From: DATCMU01 sp036563245
GTDB taxonomy: Bacteria > Pseudomonadota > Alphaproteobacteria > Rhizobiales > Devosiaceae
DNA: 64,000 nucleotides
Direction of reading: 5' to 3'
Assembly: GCA_036563245.1 (NCBI GenBank)
Contig: DATCMU010000034.1
Span: forward strand, 29,454-93,453
Part shown: positions 17,986 to 26,927 of the stretch, piece by piece
How the letters are laid out: the number at the start of each line of letters is the position of its first letter
Position numbering within the stretch: position 1 is the first letter of the stretch
Notes under the pieces: generated by a model
What the model was told of the DNA's origin: nothing
The model's database searches: none
The model's input: the letters and a program-made list of their open reading frames with translations, nothing else
Made by a program: the position numbers and the translations under genes

Positions 17986-18702
17986 TTATTGCTCCTTGAA
18001 GCGGTACCCCACGCCGTAGAGCGTCTCGATCATCTCGAAATCGTCGTCCACGGCCTTGAACTTCTTGCGCAGCCGCTTGATGTGGCTGTCGATGGTGCGA
18101 TCATCGACATAGACCTGATCGTCATAGGCCGCGTCCATCAGCGCATTGCGGCTCTTGACCACGCCCGGCCGCAATGCAAGCGCCTGCAGTATCAGGAACT
18201 CGGTCACAGTCAAGGTGACCTTTTGACCCTTCCATGTGCAGGTGTGGCGCTCCTCGTCCAGCACCAGCGCGCCGCGCTCGATTACCGCCTTGCTCGGATC
18301 GGCCTCGACGCCGCCGCTGACCGTCGCGTCGCGCGGCTGGGCGCGCCTGAGTATGGCCTTGACCCGCTCCACCAGCAGGCGCTGGGAGAACGGCTTGGTG
18401 ATGAAGTCGTCCGCGCCCATCTTCAGGCCGAACAGCTCGTCGATCTCCTCGTCCTTGGAGGTGAGGAAGATCACCGGCACATCCGATTTCTGCCGCAGGC
18501 GCCGCAACAGTTCCATCCCGTCCATGCGCGGCATCTTGATGTCGAGTATGGCAAGGTCGGGCCGGTCGGTCGTCAGGCCCTCGAGGCCCGAGGCGCCATC
18601 GGTATAGGTCGATACCGTATAGCCCTCCGCTTCCAGCGTCATGGACACCGAAGTCAGGATGTTGCGGTCGTCATCCACCAGGGCGATCTTGGCCATCGGC
18701 AT
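17986..18702 (-). CDS. chvI: Response regulator ChvI (OmpR family)
   Basis: A 238-residue OmpR/PhoB-type regulator. The receiver has IALVDDDRN, the phosphorylated Asp in LAILDIKMPRMDG, the Thr/Ser in PVIFLTSKD and the Lys in FITKPF. The C-terminal winged helix ends in DRTIDSHIKRLRKKFK. ChvI controls envelope, motility and carbon genes; pckA, divergently placed 245 bases away, is a known ChvI-linked target in rhizobia (family knowledge). Two near-equivalent ATG codons (18702 and 18696) are possible starts, both behind a weak GAGAG ribosome site. Confidence 0.94.
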   Translation of the reverse strand: MPMAKIALVDDDRNILTSVSMTLEAEGYTVSTYTDGASGLEGLTTDRPDLAILDIKMPRMDGMELLRRLRQKSDVPVIFLTSKDEEIDELFGLKMGADDFITKPFSQRLLVERVKAILRRAQPRDATVSGGVEADPSKAVIERGALVLDEERHTCTWKGQKVTLTVTEFLILQALALRPGVVKSRNALMDAAYDDQVYVDDRTIDSHIKRLRKKFKAVDDDFEMIETLYGVGYRFKEQ

Positions 18703-18837
18703 GTCTCTCGTTGTGCGAAATCAATAAGGTTTTGCGACTGCCCGTCTGGCGCGGTTTGGCTATCACAATTGCGCGCAAATTATGACGTGTCCAGTAATGG
18801 TGGGGATGCGAGGGCGCGAATACAAGGATCAGACTTA

Positions 18838-18849
18838 GGTCTTAAGACC
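18838..18849. promoter_or_regulatory. 12-bp perfect palindrome between chvI and pckA
   Basis: GGTCTTAAGACC is a perfect palindrome in the 245-base divergent intergenic region (18703-18947). A second self-complementary core, TTGCGCGCAA, lies about 70 bases upstream, close to the middle of the region. Either could bind a regulator of the chvI or pckA promoters. I found no convincing -35/-10 pair for pckA. Confidence 0.35.
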
Positions 18850-18947
18850 GATTGCCAGATGGTTGATCGTCGATGCCAACCCTATGTTTGCGCCCAGTCG
18901 CCGGGGGGTCCGGCGCAGAGTTTCAGACCAGTTTCAGGATTGCGACC

Positions 18948-20546
18948 ATGGGCCAGATGAACAATCGACTGCTCGGTGAGACCATACGTTCCGTGGCGGC
19001 CAGCGTCTCGCTCAACGATGTTCCCGCTACCCTCGTCACCGAGGCGGTTCTGCGGCACGAAGGCACGCTGACCGCCGATGGTGCGTTCACTGCCGTCACC
19101 GGTGAGCATACCGGCCGTTCGCCCAGGGACAAGTTCATCGTGGAGGACGATCTCACGCGCAATCTCGTGTGGTGGGACAATGCCAAGGCGATGAGCCCGC
19201 AGCAATTCGAACTCCTGCTCGCCGATTTTGTCGAAGCGGCACGCGGCAAGGAGCTCTTTGCCCAGCAATTGTTCGCCGGCGCCGATGTCGCCCACCAGAT
19301 GGACGTCGAGGTCTACACGGAAAAGGCCTGGCACGCCCTGTTCATTCGCAACCTGCTCATTCGTCCCTCGCATAACGGGCTGGAGAACTTCACGCCCGGC
19401 GTGACGATCCTGCAATTGCCCAGCTTCAAGGCCGATCCGGCCCGGCACGGCACGCGCTCCGAGACGGTGATTGCGCTCGATTTCACCCGCAATATCGTGC
19501 TCATCGGCGGCTCCGCCTATGCCGGAGAAGTCAAGAAGAGCGTGTTCTCCCTGTTCAATTTCCACGCGCCGGCCAATGGGGTGCTGCCCATGCACTGCTC
19601 GGCCAATATCGGCAAGGAAGGCGAAACGACCCTGTTCTTCGGCCTCTCGGGGACCGGCAAGACCACCCTGTCGACCGATCCGGAACGCGTGTTGATCGGC
19701 GACGACGAGCACGGCTGGACCGATACCGGCATCTTCAATCTCGAGGGCGGCTGCTATGCCAAGACCGCGAACCTGAGCCGCCGCGCCGAGCCCGAAATCT
19801 TTGCCGCGACCGAGCGTTTCGCCACCGTGCTCGAGAACGTTGTGCTGGACCCGCGCACCCGGACGCCCGATTTCGAGAACCTCTCGCTCACCGAGAACAC
19901 CCGCGCCGCCTATCCCTTGCTGGCGCTGGAAAACGCCAGCCGTTCGGGCATCGGACCGACCCCGCGCAACGTCATCCTGCTCACCGCCGATGCCTTTGGG
20001 GTCCTGCCCCCCATAGCCCGGCTGACACCGGACCAGGCCATCTATCATTTCCTGTCCGGCTACACCGCCAAGGTTGCGGGCACCGAGCGCGGTGTCACCG
20101 AGCCGCAGGCCACCTTCTCGGCCTGTTTCGGGGCGCCTTTCATGTCGCTGCATCCCACCGTCTACGGCAAGATGCTCAAGAAGCGGTTGCGCGAAAGCCT
20201 GGCGGAATGCTGGCTGATCAATACCGGCTGGACCGGCGGGCCATACGGGGTCGGCGAGCGTATCTCGATTGCGGCCACGCGCCGCCTGTTGCGCGAGGCG
20301 CTCTCGGGGGACCTGGCGCATGTCGAAATGCGCATCGATCCGATCTTCGGCTTTGCGGTGCCGCGAGCGGTCGAGGGTATCGACCCCGCATTGCTCGATC
20401 CACGCTCGAACTGGTCCGATCCGGTCGCATACGACGCGCAGGCCGCCAAGCTGGTGGGGCTTTTCGAAGCCAATTTCGAGAAGTTCGCGGCAGCCGATAC
20501 CGAGGTGGCCGACGCAGGGCCGCACCTGCCGGTCGCCGCGGAGTAG
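18948..20546 (+). CDS. pckA: Phosphoenolpyruvate carboxykinase (ATP)
   Basis: Gluconeogenic enzyme converting oxaloacetate and ATP to phosphoenolpyruvate, CO2 and ADP. The 532-residue product has the substrate loop GRSPRDKFIV, the kinase-1 loop FFGLSGTGKTTLS, the kinase-2 metal site LIGDDEHGW, and GTERGVTEPQATFS. I use the ATG at 18948, which has CAGGA upstream; a second ATG nine bases on is also possible, and the longer upstream frame does not look translated. It is divergent from chvI. The family ATP-type signature separates it from GTP-dependent PEPCK. Confidence 0.96.
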   Translation: MGQMNNRLLGETIRSVAASVSLNDVPATLVTEAVLRHEGTLTADGAFTAVTGEHTGRSPRDKFIVEDDLTRNLVWWDNAKAMSPQQFELLLADFVEAARGKELFAQQLFAGADVAHQMDVEVYTEKAWHALFIRNLLIRPSHNGLENFTPGVTILQLPSFKADPARHGTRSETVIALDFTRNIVLIGGSAYAGEVKKSVFSLFNFHAPANGVLPMHCSANIGKEGETTLFFGLSGTGKTTLSTDPERVLIGDDEHGWTDTGIFNLEGGCYAKTANLSRRAEPEIFAATERFATVLENVVLDPRTRTPDFENLSLTENTRAAYPLLALENASRSGIGPTPRNVILLTADAFGVLPPIARLTPDQAIYHFLSGYTAKVAGTERGVTEPQATFSACFGAPFMSLHPTVYGKMLKKRLRESLAECWLINTGWTGGPYGVGERISIAATRRLLREALSGDLAHVEMRIDPIFGFAVPRAVEGIDPALLDPRSNWSDPVAYDAQAAKLVGLFEANFEKFAAADTEVADAGPHLPVAAE

Positions 20547-20617
20547 GGCAGTCGCTTTTATTGGTCTCCCAGGCGAGGGGTCGCTGGTTCGCCGGCGGCC
20601 CTTCTGCCTGCCAGGGG

Positions 20618-21097
20618 TTACCCGCGGGCGCGGTTCAGGGCCTGGCCGAAGACCTGGGCAAAACTGGCCTTGTCGTCCGGATTGAGGAAGGCGCCGATCT
20701 CGAGCACTTCGGCCCGGTTGCGCAAGGCGATCCGCACCACCCGGTCGAAATAGTCTCGATCCACCTCGAGCCGCACCCAGAACGGGTTGAATTCATAGGT
20801 CCGCTCCCGGCCCCTGGGCGTGACGTGCCGCACCCGCAGCGCATCGGAGAACAGCGTCACCTCTTCGTAGCGATCCCCGTCGCGCAGCGAATGGCGCATG
20901 GCCCAGTAGAGCGCGGCGACATCGACCAGCATCAGCCCCACGATCGGCCATGCGCCGATGGAAACGAAGAACAGGCCCGGAATGCTCACAAGTATCGCGG
21001 CCAGCGCAACCACCAGGTGGATGCCGCGCAGGGACAACGCCCGATGCGGCGTCAGCAACGCGGAGAAAAGCGGCGGGCTTTGCATTTGAGTTGCCAT
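20618..21097 (-). CDS. DUF2244 membrane protein
   Basis: A 159-residue protein of the DUF2244 family, function unknown. Two adjacent hydrophobic helices (about residues 27-43 and 45-67) form a hairpin, followed by a soluble part containing VTPRGRERTYEFNPFWVRLE, which is the most conserved stretch of the family. In alphaproteobacteria it is regularly found next to nth, as here, where the two genes are divergent with about 110 bases between them. No catalytic motif is visible. Confidence 0.85.
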   Translation of the reverse strand: MATQMQSPPLFSALLTPHRALSLRGIHLVVALAAILVSIPGLFFVSIGAWPIVGLMLVDVAALYWAMRHSLRDGDRYEEVTLFSDALRVRHVTPRGRERTYEFNPFWVRLEVDRDYFDRVVRIALRNRAEVLEIGAFLNPDDKASFAQVFGQALNRARG

Positions 21098-21206
21098 GGC
21101 AAGCCAATTATAGAGCAGTTCAGGGTCGAAGCGTCAGCGGGATTCGTCCACCCGGGAGACACCGCGATCCCGCTTTCTCCCAAGCCTTCCAGATAGGGAA
21201 TTGCAT

Positions 21207-21866
21207 ATGGCAAGAAAAGCGACATTAAGGCGCATGGCGCCCGATGCTGTCGAGGCGATGTTCGCAACATTTGCCGCCGCCAATCCCGAACCCGTGGGCG
21301 AGCTCGAATACGTCAATCCCTTCACCCTGCTTGTTGCGGTCGTGCTGAGCGCCCAGGCCACCGATGCCGGCGTCAACAAGGCGACGCGCGCCCTTTTCGC
21401 GGTGGCCGATACGCCCGAAAAGATGGCGGCGCTCGGCGAGGAGGGCATCCGCGAGCATATCAAGACCATCGGGCTCTACCGCAACAAGGCCAGGCACGTA
21501 TTCGCCCTGTCCAGGGCGCTGATCGCCAGCCACGGTTCAAGGGTGCCGCAAAGCCGCGAGGCGCTCGAGAGCCTGCCCGGCGTCGGACGCAAGACCGCCA
21601 ATGTCGTGCTCAACATCGCCTTCGGGCAGCCCACGATTGCGGTGGACACGCACCTTTTCCGCGTCGCCAACCGGACCGGCCTTGCGCCGGGAAAGACGCC
21701 CCTCGAGGTCGAGAAGGGGCTCCTTTCGGTGATCCCGCCCAAATACCTCCTGCACGCCCACCACTGGCTGATCCTGCACGGGCGCTATGTGTGCAAGGCC
21801 CGCAAGCCCGATTGTGCGCACTGCATTGTTGCAAAATGGTGCCTTTTCGGGGACAAGACGGCCTGA
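21207..21866 (+). CDS. nth: Endonuclease III
   Basis: Base-excision-repair DNA glycosylase/AP lyase for oxidised pyrimidines. The 219-residue product has the helix-hairpin-helix LPGVGRKTANVVLN with catalytic Lys129, the catalytic Asp147 in AVDTH, and the four-cysteine iron-sulfur loop with spacing C-x6-C-x2-C-x5-C at the C-terminus. I use ATG 21207, preceded by AGGGAA; a TTG six bases upstream is also in frame. An adenosine/sugar kinase gene follows after 66 bases on the same strand. Confidence 0.96.
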   Translation: MARKATLRRMAPDAVEAMFATFAAANPEPVGELEYVNPFTLLVAVVLSAQATDAGVNKATRALFAVADTPEKMAALGEEGIREHIKTIGLYRNKARHVFALSRALIASHGSRVPQSREALESLPGVGRKTANVVLNIAFGQPTIAVDTHLFRVANRTGLAPGKTPLEVEKGLLSVIPPKYLLHAHHWLILHGRYVCKARKPDCAHCIVAKWCLFGDKTA

Positions 21867-21932
21867 CGCCGGACCCGTTGCACGCGAAACCGGCGGCCCG
21901 CCCATTCCAGGATCGGTCCCGAGAACCTGCCC

Positions 21933-22937
21933 ATGAGCTCCGCCCGGCACGATGTCCTTACGATCGGCAACGCCATTGTCGATGTGATCGCAAGGGTCGA
22001 TGACGAGTTCCTCGAGCGCGAGGGGCTCAACAAGTCCATCATGCACCTGATCGACGAGCCGCGCGCCGAATATCTCTACGACATGCTGCCCGACCACAAG
22101 CGCCAGATTTCCGGCGGCTCTTCGGCCAACACGGCAGCGGGCGTGGCTTCGCTGGGCGGTCGCGCCGCGTTCGTGGGCAAGGTGGCCGCGGACCCGCTTG
22201 GCGATTTCTTCGAGAACGACCTTCGGCTCGGCGGCGTCACCTATGAGACATCGCGGCTCTCCGGCGGCGCGGCGACCGCGCGCTCCATGATCATGGTCAC
22301 CGCCGATGGCGAGCGGACCATGAACACCTATCTGGGCGCGTGCCAGCAACTCACCAGGGCCGATATCGACGAGGCCGTGATCGGCGCCGCGACCATCACC
22401 TATATGGAAGGGTATCTATGGGATCCGCCCGAAGCCAAGAAGGCGTTCGTGCTGGCCGCCCACTATGCCCACAAGCAGGAGCGGGCGACGGCGATAACCC
22501 TGTCCGACCCGTTCTGCGTCAATCGCTATCGCGATGAGTTCCTCGACCTGATCCGCTCCCGCACCGTGGATTATGTGTTCGCCAATCTCGAAGAGCTCAA
22601 GGCGCTCTACGAGACCGACAATATCCACAATGCGGTGCACCAGGTGGCCGAGGATGCCGAGATCGCGGCGGTCACCCTTGGCGCCGAGGGGGCGATGGTC
22701 ATCGCGAATGGCGAAATCGTCACGGTCCCGGCTTTCCATGTCGACACCGTCGAGGACGTGACCGGGGCCGGTGACCAGTTTGCCGCCGGGTTCCTGCTCG
22801 GCATGTCGCGCGGCCAGGACCTCGGGGAGGCCTTGCGCGCGGGTTGCCTGGCGGCCTCCGAGGTCATCACCCATATCGGCGCCAGGCCACTCGTCAACCT
22901 GCGTGAACTGGCCGACGGACACGGCCTCGCGGTTTGA
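21933..22937 (+). CDS. PfkB-family kinase, adenosine kinase-like
   Basis: A 334-residue ribokinase-fold sugar/nucleoside kinase. It starts with VLTIGNAIVDVIARVDD, contains the first PfkB signature GGSSANTAAGVASLGG with the lid region, and ends with DVTGAGDQFAAGFLLG including the catalytic Asp of the GAGD anion hole. This subgroup is common in alphaproteobacteria and is usually annotated as adenosine kinase. The link with ahcY makes salvage of adenosine plausible, but ribokinase or inosine kinase activity cannot be excluded from sequence alone. Confidence 0.85.
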   Translation: MSSARHDVLTIGNAIVDVIARVDDEFLEREGLNKSIMHLIDEPRAEYLYDMLPDHKRQISGGSSANTAAGVASLGGRAAFVGKVAADPLGDFFENDLRLGGVTYETSRLSGGAATARSMIMVTADGERTMNTYLGACQQLTRADIDEAVIGAATITYMEGYLWDPPEAKKAFVLAAHYAHKQERATAITLSDPFCVNRYRDEFLDLIRSRTVDYVFANLEELKALYETDNIHNAVHQVAEDAEIAAVTLGAEGAMVIANGEIVTVPAFHVDTVEDVTGAGDQFAAGFLLGMSRGQDLGEALRAGCLAASEVITHIGARPLVNLRELADGHGLAV

Positions 22938-22989
22938 AAGACGGTCCGGGCCGGGCGGTCAACCGGTACCAACTCGACCCGGAAATGCT

Positions 22990-24276
22990 TCAGTAGCCCG
23001 CGGCCTGCGGGATGAACAGCACCAGTTGGGGAAAGAGGATGATCAGCAGTAGCGCGATCACCAGCGTGAAGATGAAGCTCCAGATTTCCCGGATCATCTC
23101 CCCAAGCGGGATCCTCGATATGCCGCTGATCAGGAACAGCAGTTCGCCATAGGGCGGGGTGATCAGCCCGATCATCATGTTGACGATGATGACAACGCCG
23201 AAATGCACCGGATCGATGCCAAGCGCGTGCACCGACGGCAGCAGGATCGGCACCATCACCAAAAGCATCAGAAGCGTGTCGAATATGGCGCCGAGCACCA
23301 GGAACAGGGCCGCCGTGACCAGGAGGAACGCCAGGGGCGACAGCGACATCGAGGCGATCCAGTTGGCCACCATGTTGGGGATCTGCTCGCCGGCGACCAC
23401 GTAGTTGAAGAACAGTGCGCCGACCACGGTGATCGCGACGATCGCGGTGCCGCGCGCCGAGGCGAGCAGGGTCTGCCACATCGTGCGCCAGGTCATGTCG
23501 CGGTACATCACGGCCAGGATGATGGCATAGAGCGCGGCCACGGCGGCCGCCTCTGTGGGCGTGACCGCGCCAGAATATATCCCGCCCAGAAGGATCGCGG
23601 GCAGCAGCAGCGGGGGAAAGGCCCGGATCGAAGTCACGCGGGCCTCGGGCAGCGTGAAGGTCTCCTCGACCGGGAAGTCCTGCCGGCGCGCCACGATGAA
23701 GGTCTGGATGGAAAGCACAAGCCCCATCAGCAGTCCGGGCACGATGCCGGCCAGAAAGAGCGCGCCGATCGATGTCCCCGAGATCGCGCCGTAGATCACC
23801 ATGGGAATCGAGGGCGGGATGATCGGCCCGATGGTCGCCGACGCCGCGGTCAGTGCCCCGGCGAATGCGCGCGGATAGCGGTTCTCGCGGGTCATCATGT
23901 CGATCATCAGCTTGCCGGGGCCGGCGGCGTCGGCCAGCGCGCTGCCGCTCATTCCGGCGAATATGATGCTGACGATGATGTTCACATAGGCCAGGCCACC
24001 GCGCACCCGGCCGACGATCAGCGCGACGAATCTCAGCAATCGGGTCGAAATGCTCGATGCCGTCATCACTTCGGCCGCGAAGATGAACAGCGGCACGGCA
24101 AGCAGGATGAAGGACGAGAACAGCCCGTTGATGCCTTGCGCGGCGACAAGCCCGATATCCCTGCCGGTGACAAGCAGATAGGCGAAGCCGCTGACGATCA
24201 TGGCAAACCCGATCGGTACGCCGATGGCGCCGGCCGCCAGAAACAGCACCAGCATGAATGCGGCAGCAAGGCTCAT
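22990..24276 (-). CDS. dctM: TRAP transporter large permease (DctM)
   Basis: A 428-residue, very hydrophobic inner-membrane protein with about 12 helices, the DctM subunit of a tripartite ATP-independent periplasmic transporter. Family marks include GVPIGFAMIVSG near the N-terminus and the GPIIPPSIPMVIYG hairpin. With DctQ it couples solute uptake to a sodium gradient. The ATG at 24276 is chosen because the preceding CAGGGAG is well placed, one base after the dctQ stop. It is last in the gntR-dctP-dctQ-dctM unit. The substrate is unknown; carboxylates such as sugar acids are usual for TRAP systems. Confidence 0.94.
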   Translation of the reverse strand: MSLAAAFMLVLFLAAGAIGVPIGFAMIVSGFAYLLVTGRDIGLVAAQGINGLFSSFILLAVPLFIFAAEVMTASSISTRLLRFVALIVGRVRGGLAYVNIIVSIIFAGMSGSALADAAGPGKLMIDMMTRENRYPRAFAGALTAASATIGPIIPPSIPMVIYGAISGTSIGALFLAGIVPGLLMGLVLSIQTFIVARRQDFPVEETFTLPEARVTSIRAFPPLLLPAILLGGIYSGAVTPTEAAAVAALYAIILAVMYRDMTWRTMWQTLLASARGTAIVAITVVGALFFNYVVAGEQIPNMVANWIASMSLSPLAFLLVTAALFLVLGAIFDTLLMLLVMVPILLPSVHALGIDPVHFGVVIIVNMMIGLITPPYGELLFLISGISRIPLGEMIREIWSFIFTLVIALLLIILFPQLVLFIPQAAGY

Positions 24277-24277
24277 G

Positions 24278-24760
24278 CTAGAGCTCCCTGTCCCAGTCGC
24301 CACGCATCAGGCGCGCGATCCGAATTGCGGAATTGACGATGAGCAATATGAGGAAGACGCCGAACGCGCCGAACACCACGGTCATCGGAAGCCGCAGGGT
24401 GGGCGATTTCTGGCGCGCCGTGAAGGCGATATAGTCGTAGTTCCCGTAGAGCGTGAGGACGAGCACCACCAGGATCAGACCGGTGCCCGCCAGGGCGAGA
24501 ATGCGACGCATCTTCGGCGAAACGGATTCATAGATCAGGTTGAAGGCCACGTGCTCGCGCTCCTTCACGATCGTCGCCGCCCCCACGCAGACGATCCATA
24601 CATAGAGGATGCCGGCGACTTCCTGGGTCCACGAAAGCGGGTTGTCCAGCACGTAGCGGAAGAAGACCTGCAGCACGAAAATGATGAAAAGGGCGGCAAA
24701 GCCAAGCACGCAGAACCACTCCGCCACCTTGGATACCAGCCCCCAGAACGACTTGATCAC
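24278..24760 (-). CDS. dctQ: TRAP transporter small permease (DctQ)
   Basis: A 160-residue inner-membrane protein with four predicted helices, the DctQ subunit that joins the binding protein system to DctM. The family segment around FFRYVLDNPLSWTQEVAG and KEREHVAFNLI is plain. It stands between dctP (77 bases away) and dctM. Confidence 0.92.
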   Translation of the reverse strand: MIKSFWGLVSKVAEWFCVLGFAALFIIFVLQVFFRYVLDNPLSWTQEVAGILYVWIVCVGAATIVKEREHVAFNLIYESVSPKMRRILALAGTGLILVVLVLTLYGNYDYIAFTARQKSPTLRLPMTVVFGAFGVFLILLIVNSAIRIARLMRGDWDREL

Positions 24761-24837
24761 CCGTCACCACCCCATCACGGCAGCCGCGGCCCATGGGCCG
24801 CGGCCTGGAAGGTTGAAGTCCTGGATTGGACCGGCGC

Positions 24838-25863
24838 CTAGAGCGCGTTGATCCGGTCAAGCAGGCCCGCGGGCCAGTCCTTGGCGTAGTCGCTGGCCAG
24901 ATAGACGCTCTGGACGTGGCTGCGGAAGGCCTCAAGGTTCGGCGTTGTGACCTTGAGCCCCTTGGATTCGAGCAGGCTCGTACCCTCGGCCTCCGTCGCT
25001 AGCGTGCCCTGGTCGACGAATTGGGCCTGTGCGGTCACCGCGTCGCTCACCACCTGCTTCTCGTCGTCGCTCAAACCGTTCCAGAAGGAGTTGGACATGG
25101 CAAAGAACAACGGCGCCACCATGTGCGCGGTCAGTACAAGTTGCTCGCTGACTTCATAGAACTTGGCGGCGATCATGTCGGCGATCGGGTTCTCGAGGCC
25201 GTCGACCGTGCCGGTCGAAAGCGCAAGGTACACCTCGTCGAACGCCACGGGCGTGGGATTGGCGCCCAGCGCGCGGCCGAGAAACTGCCAGGTATCGGAA
25301 CCCGGAACGCGCAGCTTGAGCCCGGCGAGATCCGCCGGCGTCTGGACGTCCTTGGCCTTGCGCAGGATCACATGGCGCGTGCCCAGGTACTGGGACCCCA
25401 GAATGGAGACATCCATCTCGCTGGCAACCCGGCTGCGATACTCGGTGGCCACATCGCTGTCGTCGAATACCTTGTGCAAATGCGCCGCGTCGCGCAGCAG
25501 ATACCCGGCAGTGTAGATGGAATATTCGGGGATATAGCTGGCAATGTCCTGCGGCGAGATCATGCCCACTTCGAGATTGCCGCGCTGCATTGCGGGGATC
25601 TCGGTGCCCTGGTCGAACAGCGTCGCGTTGAGGTAGACTTCCACTGCAAGGGTGGGCGACTTGGCCTCGACCATTTCCTTGAACTTCATCAGGCCCTTGG
25701 CCTGCCATTCCGCATCCGGGCTGGGCGTGGAAATACGGATCACCTTCTTGTCCTGGGCGAGGACGCCCTTCGTGAAGATGGCCGGCGCCGCGAGGGCGGC
25801 GCCCGATACCGCCAGTAGGGTTCTGCGTGTAATCCTGCTTGTGCCGTGCTTGCTGTTGTTCAC
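24838..25863 (-). CDS. dctP: TRAP transporter periplasmic substrate-binding protein (DctP)
   Basis: A 341-residue extracytoplasmic solute receptor. The N-terminus SRITRRTLLAVSGAALAAP is a twin-arginine-like export signal, and cleavage probably follows LAQ near residue 37. The mature part has the DctP-family GLKLRVPGSDTW region, with the arginine that forms the salt bridge to the ligand carboxylate, and VDGLENP. It therefore very likely binds a carboxylated solute. The gene begins 20 bases after the GntR gene ends, so both share a transcript starting at the operator near 26813. Confidence 0.92.
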   Translation of the reverse strand: MNNSKHGTSRITRRTLLAVSGAALAAPAIFTKGVLAQDKKVIRISTPSPDAEWQAKGLMKFKEMVEAKSPTLAVEVYLNATLFDQGTEIPAMQRGNLEVGMISPQDIASYIPEYSIYTAGYLLRDAAHLHKVFDDSDVATEYRSRVASEMDVSILGSQYLGTRHVILRKAKDVQTPADLAGLKLRVPGSDTWQFLGRALGANPTPVAFDEVYLALSTGTVDGLENPIADMIAAKFYEVSEQLVLTAHMVAPLFFAMSNSFWNGLSDDEKQVVSDAVTAQAQFVDQGTLATEAEGTSLLESKGLKVTTPNLEAFRSHVQSVYLASDYAKDWPAGLLDRINAL

Positions 25864-25883
25864 CGTCGTCTCCCTTTTTTCGA

Positions 25884-26585
25884 TTAGTCCGGACTATCCC
25901 GGCCCGTCGCAGCGGATTTCTCCTTTTCCGACTCGGCAAGGAGGCGCTCCACTTCGGCGCTGTTATGGGTTTGGGCGAGTTCCGCCGCCCTGGCGGCGTT
26001 GCCGCTCACGACCGCGTCCTTGAGGGCGCGGTGGTCTTCGATCAGATGGTGGTAGTCGCGCGTGGTCAGGCCGATGTGAATCATCTGGAACCGGACCTGC
26101 TGGATCAGCTTCTCATGCTGCTGGATCAACCTCTTGTGGCCCGAAATGCCGACCACCGTCCGGTGCAGGTTGAAATCCGCGTCGACAATCGCTTCGCGAT
26201 TTCCCGAATTGGCGGCCTTCTCGAGCTGGGCGAAGGCCTTCTCGAGCTGGGTCCGGTCCGCGGGCGTGGCACGTTCGGCGGCCAACCTGGCCCCAAGGCC
26301 CTCCAGCACGCCGCGCAGGGTATAGAGTTCCCAGGCTTCGTGCACCGAGGCGGGCGCCACCTCCCATTTGGTGAAGGCGACCTGGCAGACCAGTCCCTCG
26401 GAGGTCAGTTGCATCAGCGCGGACCGGATGGTGCCGCGGCTGACTTCCAGGTCACGGGCAAGCTCGGTCTCCAGCAGCCGGTGCCCCGGCGGCATCGACC
26501 CGTTGACGATCTGTCGCCTTATGCTGTTGGCCGCTTGACGGTCCAGCAGCCGGTCCTGGGTCTTCAGGCTTTCGAGAGCCACCAT
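25884..26585 (-). CDS. GntR-family regulator, FadR/FCD subfamily
   Basis: A 233-residue regulator with an N-terminal winged helix (SIRRQIVNGSMPPGHRLLE, then EVSRGTIRSALMQLTSEGL) and an all-helical FCD ligand domain with the metal-binding Asp and His residues (DADFNLHRTV, later HIGLTTRDYHHLIEDH). Such proteins usually repress catabolic genes and release DNA when a pathway acid binds. The ATG at 26585 is supported by AGGAGAGGAACGAG. It heads the TRAP operon and faces hyuA across a 342-base region with two copies of an inverted-repeat operator; the same motif recurs upstream of the other units of this island. Confidence 0.92.
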   Translation of the reverse strand: MVALESLKTQDRLLDRQAANSIRRQIVNGSMPPGHRLLETELARDLEVSRGTIRSALMQLTSEGLVCQVAFTKWEVAPASVHEAWELYTLRGVLEGLGARLAAERATPADRTQLEKAFAQLEKAANSGNREAIVDADFNLHRTVVGISGHKRLIQQHEKLIQQVRFQMIHIGLTTRDYHHLIEDHRALKDAVVSGNAARAAELAQTHNSAEVERLLAESEKEKSAATGRDSPD

Positions 26586-26812
26586 TCTCGTTCCTCTCCT
26601 ATCGGTGATTGCAGGCAAGCGCGCCGTTCATACGACACCTGCCGGCAATGCCAAAGAGAGCCGACACTTCTGGAGACGGAAATCCGCATGGGCCCTCGAC
26701 CGGACGCTTCGACTTTTTCGGTCGTGCTTCAGGTCGATAGCCATGCACCCCCCTCAATTCTGCCCGGTGCCAGAGCAAGGGCCCGGTTGGATCATTGAGA
26801 ATGCAGAATAGG

Positions 26813-26830
26813 TCAATTGTCAACAATTGA
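26813..26830. promoter_or_regulatory. GntR-type operator, site 1 (gntR-dctPQM side)
   Basis: TCAATTGT and ACAATTGA are perfect 8-bp arms around a CA centre. On the minus strand a consensus -10 box TATAAT (26830-26835) abuts it, so a bound protein would sit at the transcription start of the gntR-TRAP operon. The core ATTGTTGACAAT (minus strand) matches three other sites in the island. Confidence 0.65.
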
Positions 26831-26869
26831 TTATAGGACGCTGTAAGTGAGCCGACGCCTGCGTGTCGA

Positions 26870-26898
26870 TTGACACAAAGGAAGATTGCTGACAATAA
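26870..26898 (+). promoter_or_regulatory. Predicted hyuA promoter with overlapping operator, site 2
   Basis: A consensus -35 box TTGACA (26870-26875) is followed after 17 bases by CAATAA (26893-26898), a weak -10. The operator core ATTGCTGACAAT occupies 26885-26896, covering the spacer and -10, which is a classical repressor position. hyuA starts 30 bases downstream. The remaining 200 bases between gntR and site 1 show nothing I can interpret. Confidence 0.55.
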
Positions 26899-26927
26899 AC
26901 CATTATGGCATCACTTTGACGGGCGAC

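Noticed and set aside
26886..26927. Earlier TTG start for hyuA at 26886
   Set aside because: It lies inside the operator and predicted -10 box, and the extra residues lack similarity to HyuA proteins.
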